From: Helopsaltes ochotensis
Lineage: Eukaryota > Chordata > Aves > Passeriformes > Locustellidae
Assembly: GCA_013400155.1 (NCBI GenBank)
Contig: VXBM01001023.1
Location: 206,380-270,379, forward strand
Direction: 5' to 3'
Length of the DNA stretch: 64,000 nucleotides
Of this stretch, positions 63,210 to 64,000 are shown piece after piece; within the stretch, counting starts at the first letter, position 1; every line of letters begins with the position of its first letter. The notes below the pieces were generated by a model. It saw nothing but the letters and a program-made list of their open reading frames with translations. It made no database searches and had not been told where the DNA came from. Made by a program: the position numbers and the translations under genes.

Positions 63210-64000
63210 GTATCAAAATGTGTTTGGTTTGTGTGGCCAGATTTTGGTGGTGCAGGGGTTACAGGCTGAATTTTGTGAGAAGCTGCCAGAAGCTGCCTCC
63301 ATATCTGGCATGGCCAGTGCCAGCTGGCTCCAGGACAGATGTCCAGCTGGACAAGGCTGAGGCAATCAAACTTGGTGGTAATGCTTTGGGGATAACCTAT
63401 TCAAGAAAAAGTTATTGCACAGGTATAATTGAGGACAGACAAGAGTGAAATGAGAATGTGTGAGAGGAGCAGCCCTGCAGATGCCCAGGTCCGTGCAGAG
63501 GGATGGCAGGAGCTGCTCCAGGCACCGGAGCTGAGATTCCCCTGCAGCCCCTGGTGCAGCCCATGGTGAGGCCGCTGTGCCCCTGCAGCCCATGGAGGTC
63601 CATGGGGCTGCAGAGATCCACCCACAGCCCATGGAGGATTGTTGTGTGTGGATCCAGGCTGGAGCAGGGGGATGTCTGAGAGGAGGCTGTGACCTCTTGG
63701 GAGGCCCGTGCTGGAACAGGGGCCTGCAGACCTGTGGAGAGACCTGTGTTCCAGCCCAGGCTGGAACAGATCTCCTGGCAAAACTTGTGACTGTGGAGAA
63801 TCCCCAGGAGCAGGCTGTGCCTAAAGTACTGCAGCCTGCAGAACAGTGACCCTCACTGGAGCAACTTGTAGAGAATTGTTTCGATGGGATGGACTCACGT
63901 TGGAGAAGTTCATGGAGAGTTGTCTCCTGTAAGAGAGACCCCATGCTGGAGTGGGGGAAAGACTCTTCTACCTGACCAGAGGCAGAAACATGTGATGAAC
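63210..64000 (+). mobile_element. Avian LTR/ERV-type repeat, truncated by window edge
   Basis: A GC-rich block begins near gtgtggccagattttggtgg and has the wording of a repeat I recognise from bird genomes: agctgccagaagctgcctcc, ccagctggctccaggacaga, tattgcacaggtataattga, gctccaggcaccggagctga, gattcccctgcagcccctgg and, at the very end, catgtgatgaac. From 63650 it contains recurring GCTGGARCAG-like words (ggctggagcagg, tgctggaacagg, ggctggaacaga, actggagcaact, cgttggagaagt, tgctggagtggg) spaced about 40-75 bp apart. I read it as the first part of a long avian endogenous-retrovirus LTR or LTR-adjacent region continuing past 64000. An unusual LINE 5' region is the alternative. The 192-codon minus frame at 63366-63944 is a GC artefact of the repeat. 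Confidence 0.55.

Noticed and set aside
63366..63944. 192-codon minus-strand frame
   Set aside because: Lies within the GC-rich terminal repeat, with other long frames open on both strands at the same place. A composition artefact.

Overview
The window looks like 64 kb of gene-free nuclear DNA from a bird, most likely a passerine. It is AT-rich, and every reading frame is broken into short chance ORFs. I see no operon, CRISPR array or bacterial signal, and no protein-coding exon I could defend. The bird call rests on CR1 LINE tails on both strands. They carry the ATTCTATG-type 3' end, or its reverse complement beginning near 'cacagaatcatagaatgg'. The passerine call rests mainly on a tRNA-Ile-headed, CR1-tailed SINE at 46415-46549, which matches the TguSINE1-type elements known from passerines.

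Layout: 1-56 resembles the end of an LTR-like element that recurs near 54.4 kb. From 57 to about 39.4 kb the DNA is largely unique and noncoding. It is interrupted by CR1 fragments at 10.2, 23.2, 31.6 and 34.9 kb, two possible MIR-like relics at 32.8 and 38.2 kb, a perfect 11-bp-arm hairpin at 20.4 kb and several simple repeats. From 39.4 to 46.5 kb there are more CR1 pieces, the tRNA-Ile SINE and a near-identical 73-bp repeat (copies at 39717 and 41542). One 73-bp copy sits inside a CR1 tail.

From 52.3 to 55.0 kb lies the largest CR1 copy, a dead reverse-transcriptase remnant split by about 1.5 kb of unrelated, probably LTR-derived DNA. A perfect 19.8-copy (CAAAA)n microsatellite lies at 57.0 kb and another CR1 at 58.8 kb. 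The last 0.8 kb is a GC-rich repeat with recurring GCTGGARCAG-like words, which I read as an endogenous-retrovirus LTR-type element cut off by the window edge.

No genes cooperate here. What can be read is a history of retroposon insertion: CR1 copies of different ages and orientations, a SINE using CR1 machinery, and later insertions nested inside CR1. Family names come from pattern recognition without database searches, so boundaries are good to roughly 10-30 bp.
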